This document shows, one piece after another, positions 49,259-57,254 of a stretch of 64,000 nt of DNA. Within the stretch, counting starts at the first letter, position 1, and every line of letters begins with the position of its first letter. The translations under genes and the position numbers were made by a program. The notes beneath the pieces were generated by a model. The model did not search any database, was not told the origin of the DNA, and saw only the letters and a program-made list of their open reading frames with translations. This DNA is from Bacteroidales bacterium UBA1189 (GTDB lineage: Bacteria; Bacteroidota; Bacteroidia; Bacteroidales; Bacteroidaceae): the NCBI GenBank assembly GCA_002309805.1, contig DBYJ01000004.1, forward strand, positions 1 through 64,000, read 5' to 3'.

Positions 49259-50292
49259 ATCAATGGTATTCCTGCGGCTGTGCAATGGTTGACCATCTCC
49301 TGCGGCCAGATAGAGGCCTGGATTTCGCCAATGTGGGCCTTCTTGAGCAGCAGCATGCAGAGGCGGCTTTGCCCAATACCGCCACCCACGCTTAAGGGAA
49401 GTTCACCAGCCAGCAGGCGGCGATGGAAATAAAGCTCTTTACGCTCCTCCGCATGGCAGAGGGCAAGTTGGCGCAGCATCGATTCTTTATCAACACGGAT
49501 ACCCATCGATGAAAGCTCAAACGAACGGCCGAGAATATTGTTCCACACGATGATATCGCCATTCAATCCGCAGTAGCCGTCGCTATTCGGCGTACTCCAG
49601 TCGTCGTAGTCGGGGGCACGGAGGTCGTGAGGCTGCCCATCCGAGAGCTGACCGCCGATGCCAATAATGAACACGGCGCCATACTCGCGTGCAATAGCGT
49701 GCTCGCGTTCCTTTGCGGACAGATTAGGATAGCGCTGCAGTAGTTCCTCGCTGTGAATGAAATGGATTTCCTCGGGCAGCGATGGGGTGAGTTGGGGATA
49801 GACTTCGCTGATCATATATTCTGTGCGCAACATGGCAGCATAGATGCGGCGGACTATACGCTTCAGGTAGTCCAGCGAGCGGTCCTCAGGACGGATAACG
49901 CGCTCCCAGTCCCATTGATCGACGTAGAGGCTATGGAGGTTGCCCAGTTCCTCGTCGGCGCGGATGGCATTCATGTCGGTATAGATACCGTAGCCTGGCT
50001 GGACAGCATATTCAGCCAGCGTCAGTCGTTTCCACTTTGCTAACGAATGTACCACCTCGGCACGGGCGTCGCCCATATCCTTAATGGGGAACGAGACGGC
50101 ACGCTCCACGCCGTTCAGGTCATCGTTGATTCCAAGGCCCTTAAGCACGAACAACGGAGCCGTCACGCGTCGCAGGCGAAGTTCGGTACTCAGGTTCTGT
50201 TGGAAGAAATCTTTTATTTGTTTTATGCCCTGTTCGGTCTGCTTCGGGTTGAGCAGCGGGCGGTAATTTGGGGGAGTAATCAGGTAGCTCAC
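49255..50292 (-). CDS. asnA: Aspartate-ammonia ligase
   Basis: A 345-residue class-II-synthetase-like asparagine synthetase that makes asparagine from aspartate, ammonia and ATP. Family motifs are RRVTAPLFVLKGLGINDDLN, ERAVSFPIKDM, VQPGYGIYTDMNAIRADEEL, VDQWDWERVI and the C-terminal SVGGGIGQSRLCMLLL. It has a complete promoter and is the first gene of an asnA-ung pair. Confidence 0.95.
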   Translation of the reverse strand: MSYLITPPNYRPLLNPKQTEQGIKQIKDFFQQNLSTELRLRRVTAPLFVLKGLGINDDLNGVERAVSFPIKDMGDARAEVVHSLAKWKRLTLAEYAVQPGYGIYTDMNAIRADEELGNLHSLYVDQWDWERVIRPEDRSLDYLKRIVRRIYAAMLRTEYMISEVYPQLTPSLPEEIHFIHSEELLQRYPNLSAKEREHAIAREYGAVFIIGIGGQLSDGQPHDLRAPDYDDWSTPNSDGYCGLNGDIIVWNNILGRSFELSSMGIRVDKESMLRQLALCHAEERKELYFHRRLLAGELPLSVGGGIGQSRLCMLLLKKAHIGEIQASIWPQEMVNHCTAAGIPLI

Positions 50293-50316
50293 GTAAATGT
50301 AGAATTATATCGGGCT

Positions 50317-50347
50317 CAAAGGTACACCTTTATTCTGTAACGGCAAA
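50317..50347 (-). promoter_or_regulatory. Promoter of asnA-ung
   Basis: On the minus strand TTTG (50344-50347), a 19-nt spacer and TACCTTTG (50317-50324), an exact consensus with a leader of about 20 nt. Confidence 0.75.
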
Positions 50348-50399
50348 AGCTTTCCCCCAAAAAGACACAAAAAAGCATTTTTTGCCTACTACTGCAAGT

Positions 50400-50443
50400 T
50401 ATTAAAAACACAACGCAGCGCCATATTGTATGACGCTGCGTTG
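50400..50443 (-). terminator. Terminator of the acyl-CoA ligase gene
   Basis: A 10-bp perfect stem CAACGCAGCG/CGCTGCGTTG (50411-50420 and 50434-50443), followed on the minus strand by TGTTTTTAAT. Confidence 0.75.
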
Positions 50444-50460
50444 AAGGGGGAATAGTTAGC

Positions 50461-52113
50461 TTACTGATACATGAAACGTTTGATGCTACGCTTCGGAGTC
50501 TTTTCGAAAGGCTCGTTGCGAAGCTCAATCTTGTTGATGTGGCTGTAAGCGGGCAGCTGGGCATTGACCTGAGCCAGATAATCGGTCATCACAGACTCGA
50601 TGGTACGTCCCTGCTCGGCCAGCGGCTTGAAACCATCCATATCGGGCACCACGAGAGCCACAATCTTATTATTACGACTAACAACAAGGCACTCCGACAC
50701 TAAAGGAAGGGCATTCAGTTTATCCTCCAATTCCTCAGGATAGACGTTCTGTCCGTTACCACTGAGAATCATGTTCTTGCTGCGGCCTTTGATGAAGATA
50801 TTGCCATTCTTATCCATAAGGCCAAGGTCGCCAGTGCGAAGCCAGCCGTCCTCGGTAAAGGTGGCCTTTGTAGCTTCGGGGTTCTTGTAGTAGCCCATCA
50901 TCACATTGTCGCCGTGTACCTGAATCTCGCCCACCTCGGTCTCGGGATTGGCAGAGGTAATGCGCACCTTCATGCCGTCAACAGGCTTGCCACATGAGCG
51001 GGGAACAAACTTCGAATAGTGCTCGTAACCAATGAGGGGACCGCACTCGGTCATACCATAACCTACGGTGTAGGGGAAATGCATACGATGCATGTATTTC
51101 TCCGTTGTCTCACCAAGAGCAGCACCTCCCATCACCAGACCTGAGCGCAGATAACCGCCGAAGGTGCTGATGAGCTTCTTCTTCACCTTACCAAGGATGA
51201 TATTATTGATGCCAGGGATAGCAAGCAACACCTTCATGACAGGCTTCTGGAGCGTGGGGATAACCTTGCCCTTGAAAATCTTTTCCACCACCAGAGGCAC
51301 GGTGACGATGAGGTGAGGCTTCACGTCGGACAGGGCCTTGATGAGCACGCTTGGCGTGGGAGTTTTGCCGAGGAAGGTGATATGGACGCCTTGCGAGAGA
51401 GGATAGACGAACTCAAAGGCCATGCCGTAAAGGTGAGCCATAGGAAGCATAGAGAGCATGGTCTCGCCTTCGTAGGCAGGAATGCGATTACGGCCAAACT
51501 CAATGTTTGAGCTGAAGTTACGAGCCGAAAGCATGACGCCCTTCGGAGCGCTGGTGGTACCACTAGTATAATTGATGATCTCCAGTTCATCAAGCGAGCC
51601 CGTGGGATAGCTGACGTTCTCAGGCTTCATACCATTCGGGAAACGATTCTTGAACTCTTCTTCGACCTTCGCCTTTATGGCTTCAGCCGTAAGTTCAGAG
51701 TCACGCAGCATCAGCGCCTTGCCAGAGAGCATATTGAAAGCCGCTTTCAAGTTCGGCATAGCCTCTGCATCCATTTTCTCCCAAATACCGGGCTCGGTGA
51801 AAATAACCGTAGCGTCGGAGTGAGCAGTAAGTTTCTGCACGCTTTCAGGCGGGAAATCATTTAATACAGGAACAACAACGGCGTCATAAGAGGTGACGCT
51901 CATAAAAGCCATAGCCCATTGGGCAGAGTTGCGAGCACAAAGCACAACCTTATCTCCCCGCTGTGCTCCTGCAAGTTCGAGCAGGATGTGATTGCGTTCA
52001 ATTTGTTCGGCAACCTGACCGAAAGTGAAATCTTCTTTTCCGTAGTTTGAGAGAGCCAGATTATTCCAGAAAGTCTTAACGGCTGTCTCGAAATAAGTCA
52101 AATAATGTGTCAT
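50461..52113 (-). CDS. AMP-binding long-chain acyl-CoA ligase-type enzyme
   Basis: A 550-residue ANL-superfamily enzyme that adenylates a carboxylic acid, probably a fatty acid, and transfers it to CoA. Motifs are INYTSGTTSAPKGVML (A3), GYGMTECGPLIGYEHY (A5), TGDLGLMDKNGNIFIKGRSK (A7-A8) and the C-terminal EKTPKRSIKRF lysine region (A10). It is cytoplasmic or membrane-peripheral. It is transcribed alone, with a GACCTTTG box (reverse of 52143-52150) about 30 nt upstream of the ATG. Substrate chain length cannot be deduced. Confidence 0.88.
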   Translation of the reverse strand: MTHYLTYFETAVKTFWNNLALSNYGKEDFTFGQVAEQIERNHILLELAGAQRGDKVVLCARNSAQWAMAFMSVTSYDAVVVPVLNDFPPESVQKLTAHSDATVIFTEPGIWEKMDAEAMPNLKAAFNMLSGKALMLRDSELTAEAIKAKVEEEFKNRFPNGMKPENVSYPTGSLDELEIINYTSGTTSAPKGVMLSARNFSSNIEFGRNRIPAYEGETMLSMLPMAHLYGMAFEFVYPLSQGVHITFLGKTPTPSVLIKALSDVKPHLIVTVPLVVEKIFKGKVIPTLQKPVMKVLLAIPGINNIILGKVKKKLISTFGGYLRSGLVMGGAALGETTEKYMHRMHFPYTVGYGMTECGPLIGYEHYSKFVPRSCGKPVDGMKVRITSANPETEVGEIQVHGDNVMMGYYKNPEATKATFTEDGWLRTGDLGLMDKNGNIFIKGRSKNMILSGNGQNVYPEELEDKLNALPLVSECLVVSRNNKIVALVVPDMDGFKPLAEQGRTIESVMTDYLAQVNAQLPAYSHINKIELRNEPFEKTPKRSIKRFMYQ

Positions 52114-52275
52114 TCTTACAACTGTTTTTTGAATTTCGGCTGCAAAGGTCGCACTTTATTTTTATACTTTTGGTTTTTGATGGCCAAAAAGTCGGGGAAA
52201 GGGACAAAAATTGGAAATACGGGGCGAAATTATGGATTCAGGGACGAAACCATGAATGAGAAAAGGCGAAAATAC

Positions 52276-53079
52276 CTATATCCCCCAATTCATCTTCTTC
52301 TGAAGCGTGCGAAACCACGTATTGCCCGTCTGCTTGACGACGTTGATGCGATAGGGCGCTTTGCGGAGAACAAGGCGTGTTCCAGTATCGAAATTGGCAC
52401 TTTGCCCATCGGCTGCAACAAGAAAATGTCCGCTACGACTATCGACGACAAGCTCAATCTCCTTGTCATCAGAAATAATAATGGGGCGCATATTCAGACT
52501 ATGGGGTGCAACAGCAGTAAGCAGCATGACATCCGACTGAGGATGGATGATGGGGCCGCCTGCACTAAGGGAGTAAGCCGTAGAACCAGTAGGCGTACAG
52601 ACCAAAAGGCCGTCAGAGCGATAAGTTGTCAGCAGTTCCCCATTGACAAAAGCCTTAATGCTGATCATGGAAGCACTATCGTGTTTGGTAACAGCCACCT
52701 CATTAAGAGCATGAAGAACCATCGGGCTCGCGTCAGAGGCATTCGGCTGAAAAACCTCCGTATGAAGGACGCTGCGACTGCGCACCTCGTACTGCCCCTT
52801 GTGGATACAATCCAGAAAAACGCCCATTTCATCGGTACTTACGTCGGCAAGGAAGCCCAAATGACCCGTGTTAATACCGACAATGGGGATACCAGTTGCT
52901 CCCACCATTTCGGCAGCCTTCAAAAACGTGCCATCGCCACCCAAGCTGATGACCATATCCACATCGGACGTCAATTCATCCGTTACCACATCCCCCCGAG
53001 CCTTCAAAAGCGACAGCAATTTATCAGCCGTAAGAGACTTAGAAGGGTTAATCGTGTGTCCGAAGAGTACGAATTTCAT
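52276..53079 (-). CDS. nadK: NAD kinase
   Basis: A 267-residue ATP-NAD kinase producing NADP. Motifs are MVISLGGDGTFLKAA (the GGDG site), GINTGHLGFLADV, TYRSDGLLVCTPTGSTAYSL and SAGGPIIHP. ATG 53079 (MKFVLFGH) is preferred over in-frame ATGs at 53088 and 53106. It is divergent from pdxJ; a TATTTTTG -7-like box lies at 53104-53111 on the minus strand. Confidence 0.93.
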   Translation of the reverse strand: MKFVLFGHTINPSKSLTADKLLSLLKARGDVVTDELTSDVDMVISLGGDGTFLKAAEMVGATGIPIVGINTGHLGFLADVSTDEMGVFLDCIHKGQYEVRSRSVLHTEVFQPNASDASPMVLHALNEVAVTKHDSASMISIKAFVNGELLTTYRSDGLLVCTPTGSTAYSLSAGGPIIHPQSDVMLLTAVAPHSLNMRPIIISDDKEIELVVDSRSGHFLVAADGQSANFDTGTRLVLRKAPYRINVVKQTGNTWFRTLQKKMNWGI

Positions 53080-53175
53080 AGGGTACATTCTTAAAAACGT
53101 GGGCAAAAATATAAATTATTCCTAAAAGAACAGCACAAAATGCCATTAAAAAGAGGTAAAAAACATTTTTACGCT

Positions 53176-53183
53176 TAACTTTG
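53176..53183 (+). promoter_or_regulatory. -7 element of pdxJ
   Basis: TAACTTTG at 53176-53183 matches TAnnTTTG, about 33 nt before the pdxJ ATG; the -33 region is AT-rich without a clear TTTG. Confidence 0.5.
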
Positions 53184-53215
53184 CACCGAAAAAGAGGATT
53201 TATACCTTAAATTAT

Positions 53216-53929
53216 ATGACCCGACTCAGTGTCAACATCAACAAAGTTGCCACGTTGCGCAACGCCCGCGGCGGAAATCGGCCCGACGTACTGAAGTTTG
53301 CCTTAGATTGCGAATCCTTCGGCGCTGACGGCATCACCGTTCATCCACGTCCTGACGAACGGCACATCCGCCGTAGTGACGTGTTGGATCTTCGCCCACA
53401 GCTTCACACGGAACTGAACATCGAAGGCTACCCGTCGGAAGACTTTATGGAACTGGTTTTGAGTGTGCGCCCTGATCAGGTGACTCTGGTGCCAGACTCC
53501 CCCGTCCAGCTTACATCCAATCATGGATGGGATGTCAAAGCCAACCTCGATTTCCTTTCCCGCATCGTCGATAGATTGCAAATTGCCGGCATACGCTCAT
53601 CAATTTTTATCAATGCAGACTGCGAGCAAGTAGATGCCGCTGCAAAGACCGGCGCCGACCGCATTGAGCTTTATACTGAGCCCTATGCGACGAGCTATAC
53701 CTTAAATCGCGAGGCAGCCATTGCCCCCTTTGTTAAAGCAGCCCAGCGGGCACGTACCTGTGGACTGGGGCTTAATGCAGGGCACGACCTCAGCCTGCAT
53801 AATCTGGATTACTTCCATGAGCAGATTCCCTGGGTGGAAGAAGTCTCCATCGGGCACCAGCTCATCTGCGACGCACTCTACCTTGGCATTGCCGAAACCA
53901 TCAAGCAATACAAACAATGCTTAGTTTAA
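53216..53929 (+). CDS. pdxJ: Pyridoxine 5'-phosphate synthase
   Basis: A 237-residue TIM-barrel enzyme joining 1-deoxyxylulose 5-phosphate and 3-amino-2-oxopropyl phosphate in vitamin B6 synthesis. Signatures are RLSVNINKVATLRNARGG, ITVHPRPDERHI, ELNIEGYPS, LVPD, DRIELYTEPYA and LGLNAGHDLSLHN. Length is standard. It lies 56 nt ahead of exbB on the same strand and may be co-transcribed with it. Confidence 0.96.
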   Translation: MTRLSVNINKVATLRNARGGNRPDVLKFALDCESFGADGITVHPRPDERHIRRSDVLDLRPQLHTELNIEGYPSEDFMELVLSVRPDQVTLVPDSPVQLTSNHGWDVKANLDFLSRIVDRLQIAGIRSSIFINADCEQVDAAAKTGADRIELYTEPYATSYTLNREAAIAPFVKAAQRARTCGLGLNAGHDLSLHNLDYFHEQIPWVEEVSIGHQLICDALYLGIAETIKQYKQCLV

Positions 53930-53985
53930 TCATTCACATACTACCCCTCCATCCGCTAATTGTTAAATCGTAAATCATAAAAGAA

Positions 53986-54687
53986 ATGTTATTCCTCCAA
54001 GCAGAAACCATGCAGGCTGCGGCCGCAGAATTGACAGAGAATCCTGTCCTGACAGAAATCGTTGAAACAGGCAATAAAATGAACCTATGGGAGATGACCA
54101 TGAAAGGAGGCTGGATAATGCTTATCCTGGCAATCCTCTCCGTCATCTGCTTCTACATCTTCTTCGAACGCCTGGCTGCCCTTAAGAAAGCCCGCCGTGT
54201 CGACGCCTCTTTCATGGATCGCATCCGCGACTATGTGCAGCACGGAGACACCAAGTCTGCCATCAACTTCTGTCGTGTAACGGGCAGCCCCATTGCCAAT
54301 ATGATTGAAAAGGGCCTGGAGCGTTTGGGACGACCTACTGCCGACGTCCGTGCTTCCATCGACAATGCTGGAAACCTTGAAGTAGCCAAGCTTGAAAAAG
54401 GCCTATCCATCATGGCAACCATTTCCAGCGGAGCCCCGATGATTGGATTCCTCGGCACCGTGCTCGGTATGGTACGCGCCTTCTGGGAAATGGCTAACGC
54501 TGGCAACAACATCGACATCACCCTGCTCTCCAGCGGCATCTATCAGGCCATGATTACTACCGTCGGCGGACTTATCGTCGGCATCATCGCCATGTTTGCC
54601 TACAACTACCTCGTCTCGCGTGTGGACAGCATCACCAACTGGCTCGAAGCCCAGACGCTCTCATTTATGGACATGATAAAAGACTGA
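53986..54687 (+). CDS. exbB: ExbB/TolQ-family proton channel subunit
   Basis: A 233-residue inner-membrane protein with three transmembrane segments (about 42-60, 145-170, 185-210). The MotA/TolQ/ExbB signature is SGAPMIGFLGTVLGMVRAFW followed by LLSSGIYQAMITTVGGLIVG. It couples proton flow to TonB motion together with the ExbD-like and TonB-like proteins encoded directly behind it. The complex would energise the TonB receptor of this window among others. An internal ATG (residue 32, MNLWEMTMKGG) is an alternative start. Confidence 0.92.
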   Translation: MLFLQAETMQAAAAELTENPVLTEIVETGNKMNLWEMTMKGGWIMLILAILSVICFYIFFERLAALKKARRVDASFMDRIRDYVQHGDTKSAINFCRVTGSPIANMIEKGLERLGRPTADVRASIDNAGNLEVAKLEKGLSIMATISSGAPMIGFLGTVLGMVRAFWEMANAGNNIDITLLSSGIYQAMITTVGGLIVGIIAMFAYNYLVSRVDSITNWLEAQTLSFMDMIKD

Positions 54688-54691
54688 CGCC

Positions 54692-55114
54692 ATGGCCCTG
54701 AAGCGTAAGAACAAAATCAACCCGGCATTCAGCATGGCATCCATGACGGATATCATCTTTCTCTTGCTGATATTCTTCATGATAACCTCCACTATGGTAT
54801 CGCCCAATGCCATCAAAGTGCTGTTGCCGCAAGGCAAACAGCAAACCTCTGCCAAGCCGCTCACCCGTGTCATCATCGACAAAGACCTGAACTACTACGC
54901 CGCCTTCGGCAACAAGGATGAGATGCCTATTACCCTCGACGAACTGCCAGCTTTCTTGGCTGAGCGGGCTGCCGAAGAGCCTGAGATGTTCGTGGCTCTC
55001 TATGCCGACGAACGTGTTCCCTATCGCGAGATTGTCAATGTCCTGAACATTGCCAACGATAATAACTACAAGATGGTGCTTGCCACCCGTAAACCAGACC
55101 GAAAGAGAAAGTGA
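54692..55114 (+). CDS. exbD: ExbD/TolR-family protein
   Basis: A 140-residue protein with one N-terminal transmembrane helix (MTDIIFLLLIFFMITSTMV), preceded by the family Asp needed for proton transfer, and a periplasmic domain (LYADERVPYREIVNVLNIAN). It follows exbB by 4 nt and overlaps the next gene. It is part of the proton-driven ExbB-ExbD-TonB complex. Confidence 0.92.
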   Translation: MALKRKNKINPAFSMASMTDIIFLLLIFFMITSTMVSPNAIKVLLPQGKQQTSAKPLTRVIIDKDLNYYAAFGNKDEMPITLDELPAFLAERAAEEPEMFVALYADERVPYREIVNVLNIANDNNYKMVLATRKPDRKRK

Positions 55115-55890
55115 AAGCAGACTCATCAAAAATAACAGGCATTGTAGGTACGCTGGCCATCCACGCCCTGCTGCTGGTATTGTTGCTGACTGTCTTCATG
55201 CGAGTTCCCGAGCACCTGTCTGAGAGCGGCATGGAGGTGACACTTGGCGACGTCAGTCTGGCAAAGGGAACGCAGGAGGACTACCGTCTGACGGAGGTGA
55301 AAACCATCCAGCCCGAGGTGACACCCGTACCTGAACAAGCCATTGAGAATACCGCTCCACCCGTTCCCGAGGAGCCCATTATTGCGCAGGAAACGGAAGA
55401 GACGGTTGTCATTGAGACAGCTGAACAGATTGAAGCCCGCAAGCGAGCTGAAGCGGAAAAGAAAGCCGCTGAAGCTGCCGCTGCTGCTATGGCCAACGCC
55501 TTCGGCAAAAGCAACGAGATGACGGCACGAGGCACCGCCGAGCAGACAGCGCAGGCTGGCACTCAGGGCTCGGTGACTGGAAGAGCAGAAGCTGCCAGCA
55601 CCAGCGGAAGCGGACAATATGGTACTTACGACTTGGGCAATCGTACCCTTGAGGGTCCTCTGCCCAAGCCTTCGGAAAATGTACAAGACGAAGGTACTGT
55701 CGTGGTTGCTATCTACGTCAATCGCGAAGGAAAGGTCATAAAAGCTGACATTAGTCTGCGAACTAAAACCAGCAATAATCAATTACGCGAAGCGGCAAGA
55801 AAAGCTGCACTAAAAGCTCAATTCAATACTGACGAAAATGCTCCGGAAATCCAAACCGGCTCAATAACCTACTATTTCAAACTGCAATAA
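55111..55890 (+). CDS. tonB: TonB-family energy transducer
   Basis: A 259-residue protein starting at GTG 55111, which overlaps the exbD stop (GTGA). One N-terminal transmembrane helix (TGIVGTLAIHALLLVLLLTV) is followed by a Pro/Glu-rich and Ala/Glu-rich periplasmic linker (coiled region around 105-130, ARKRAEAEKKAAEAAAAAMA) and a C-terminal TonB-like domain (NVQDEGTVVVAIYVNREGKV, AARKAALKAQFN). The linker has a TolA-like flavour, but the gene order and C-terminus favour TonB. It spans the periplasm to outer-membrane receptors. Confidence 0.83.
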   Translation: MKADSSKITGIVGTLAIHALLLVLLLTVFMRVPEHLSESGMEVTLGDVSLAKGTQEDYRLTEVKTIQPEVTPVPEQAIENTAPPVPEEPIIAQETEETVVIETAEQIEARKRAEAEKKAAEAAAAAMANAFGKSNEMTARGTAEQTAQAGTQGSVTGRAEAASTSGSGQYGTYDLGNRTLEGPLPKPSENVQDEGTVVVAIYVNREGKVIKADISLRTKTSNNQLREAARKAALKAQFNTDENAPEIQTGSITYYFKLQ

Positions 55891-55900
55891 CTCCTGTTCC

Positions 55901-56467
55901 ATGAAGAAAGTATATGTTTTTCTTGCTGAAGGCTTTGAAGAGATTGAAGCCTTAGCTCCCGTTGATATCATGCGCCGTGCCGAGCTCGACGTAGTCACCG
56001 TTTCTATTTACGAGGACCTTACCGTCATCGGCGCTCATGGCATTCCCGTGATGGCTGACACCATCTTCGGCCTCTGCGACTACGACGACGCTGCCCTACT
56101 CTTCCTCCCTGGAGGAATGCCTGGCGCTGCCAATCTGCTGAACTGCGAGCCGCTCTGCGAACTGCTGGAGAAGAAGCATCGCGAGGGAACACCTTTGGCT
56201 GCCATCTGCGCCGCTCCCGCCGTGCTAGGCGAGTTGTGTTTATTGGATGGACGCCGCGCCACTTGCTACCCAGGCTTCGAAGAGCACCTAAAAGGGGCTG
56301 ATATTGACAGCAACGCCCTCATCGTCAAGGATGATGAAACGCTGTTTACCGGCTGTGGCCCAGCTGCTGCTCCCGCTCTTGGCTTTGCTCTTGTAGAATT
56401 GCTTTGCGGCAAGGAGAAAGCCGGCGAAGTCCGTTCCGGCATGATGTTCGGAAGAATAAAAAACTAA
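55901..56467 (+). CDS. DJ-1/PfpI family protein
   Basis: A 188-residue class I glutamine-amidotransferase-like protein of the DJ-1/YajL group. The N-terminal VYVFLAEGFEEIEALAPVDI with its conserved Glu, FLPGGMPGA, and the nucleophile elbow LAAICAAPAVLGELCLL with reactive Cys are all present. DJ-1 proteins act in protection against glyoxal or oxidative damage; some are called deglycases, which is debated. It lies 10 nt after the tonB gene and 25 nt before ispD. Confidence 0.9.
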   Translation: MKKVYVFLAEGFEEIEALAPVDIMRRAELDVVTVSIYEDLTVIGAHGIPVMADTIFGLCDYDDAALLFLPGGMPGAANLLNCEPLCELLEKKHREGTPLAAICAAPAVLGELCLLDGRRATCYPGFEEHLKGADIDSNALIVKDDETLFTGCGPAAAPALGFALVELLCGKEKAGEVRSGMMFGRIKN

Positions 56468-56492
56468 AACACCAAAAAGACTCGCGTTGGCT

Positions 56493-57254
56493 GTGGAGGG
56501 AACAACGAGATACACCATCATTGTAGCCGGAGGCAAAGGGCTGCGCATGGGAAGCGATATTCCCAAGCAGTTCCTCACCGTACAGGGGCGCCCCCTGCTC
56601 ATGCTGACGCTGGAGAATTTCCACTCCTTCGACCCCTCGATGCCGCTGATACTTGTCCTGCCCGAGGCGCAGCAGGAATATTGGGAACGTCTCTGCAGGG
56701 AATATGTGTTTCGTGTGCCGCACACCATAGTCAGCGGAGGCGAAACGCGCTTCCACTCCGTTCGCAATGGACTGCATAAAATTATAAATGAGGAATTAGG
56801 AATGAGGAATTATTTAGACAATGCAAGCCAAGCGCAGCCAATTTCTAATTCTTCATTCCTAATTTCTAATTCTCTTGTCGCTATCCACGATGGTGTGCGT
56901 CCATTCGTCTCCCACCAAGTCATTGAGGCGTGTTTCGAGGCGGCAGAGCGCGATGGTGCAGCCATTCCCGTCATTCCTGTGGTAGAAACCCTGCGCGAAG
57001 TTTACCTTCCCCACCCTTCACAGCGTGGAATAAGCCGCACCGTCAATCGCAACCGCTATCGTCTCGTCCAAACCCCTCAGACCTTCCGTCTCAACCTGTT
57101 GCTGGATGCCTACGCCCAGCCCTATTCCGATGACTTCACCGACGATGCCTCCGTCGTCGAAGCCTTGGGTCACCCCATTACCCTTGTCGAGGGCAACCGC
57201 GAGAACATCAAAATTACCACCCCCTACGACCTCGCCGTAGCTGAGATTCTATGA
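56493..57254 (+). CDS. ispD: 2-C-methyl-D-erythritol 4-phosphate cytidylyltransferase with repeat insertion
   Basis: A 253-residue IspD of the MEP isoprenoid pathway. The N-terminal nucleotide motif IIVAGGKGLRMGSDIPKQFL, GGETRFHSVRNGL, LVAIHDGVRPFVS, RLVQTPQTFRLNLLLDAY and TDDASVVEALGHPITLVEGN are all present. No ATG precedes the motif; GTG 56493 (MEGTTRYTII) is the likely start, with TTG 56487 the alternative. Between VRNGL and LVAIHDG about 30 extra residues (from KIINEELGMRNYLD to SFLISNS) are encoded by an AT-rich inverted repeat (56786-56873). The reading frame is kept and the insertion falls where IspD proteins have a short loop. The stop overlaps recG. Confidence 0.9.
   Translation: MEGTTRYTIIVAGGKGLRMGSDIPKQFLTVQGRPLLMLTLENFHSFDPSMPLILVLPEAQQEYWERLCREYVFRVPHTIVSGGETRFHSVRNGLHKIINEELGMRNYLDNASQAQPISNSSFLISNSLVAIHDGVRPFVSHQVIEACFEAAERDGAAIPVIPVVETLREVYLPHPSQRGISRTVNRNRYRLVQTPQTFRLNLLLDAYAQPYSDDFTDDASVVEALGHPITLVEGNRENIKITTPYDLAVAEIL
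56786..56873 (+). repeat. In-frame AT-rich inverted-repeat insertion within ispD
   Basis: GAGGAATTAGGAATGAGGAATTA (56790-56812) pairs with TAATTCTTCATTCCTAATTTC (56846-56866) with few mismatches. A 33-nt centre containing CAATGCAAGCCAAGCGCAGC separates the arms, the architecture of the intergenic elements at 20.5 and 48.5 kb. Confidence 0.7.
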
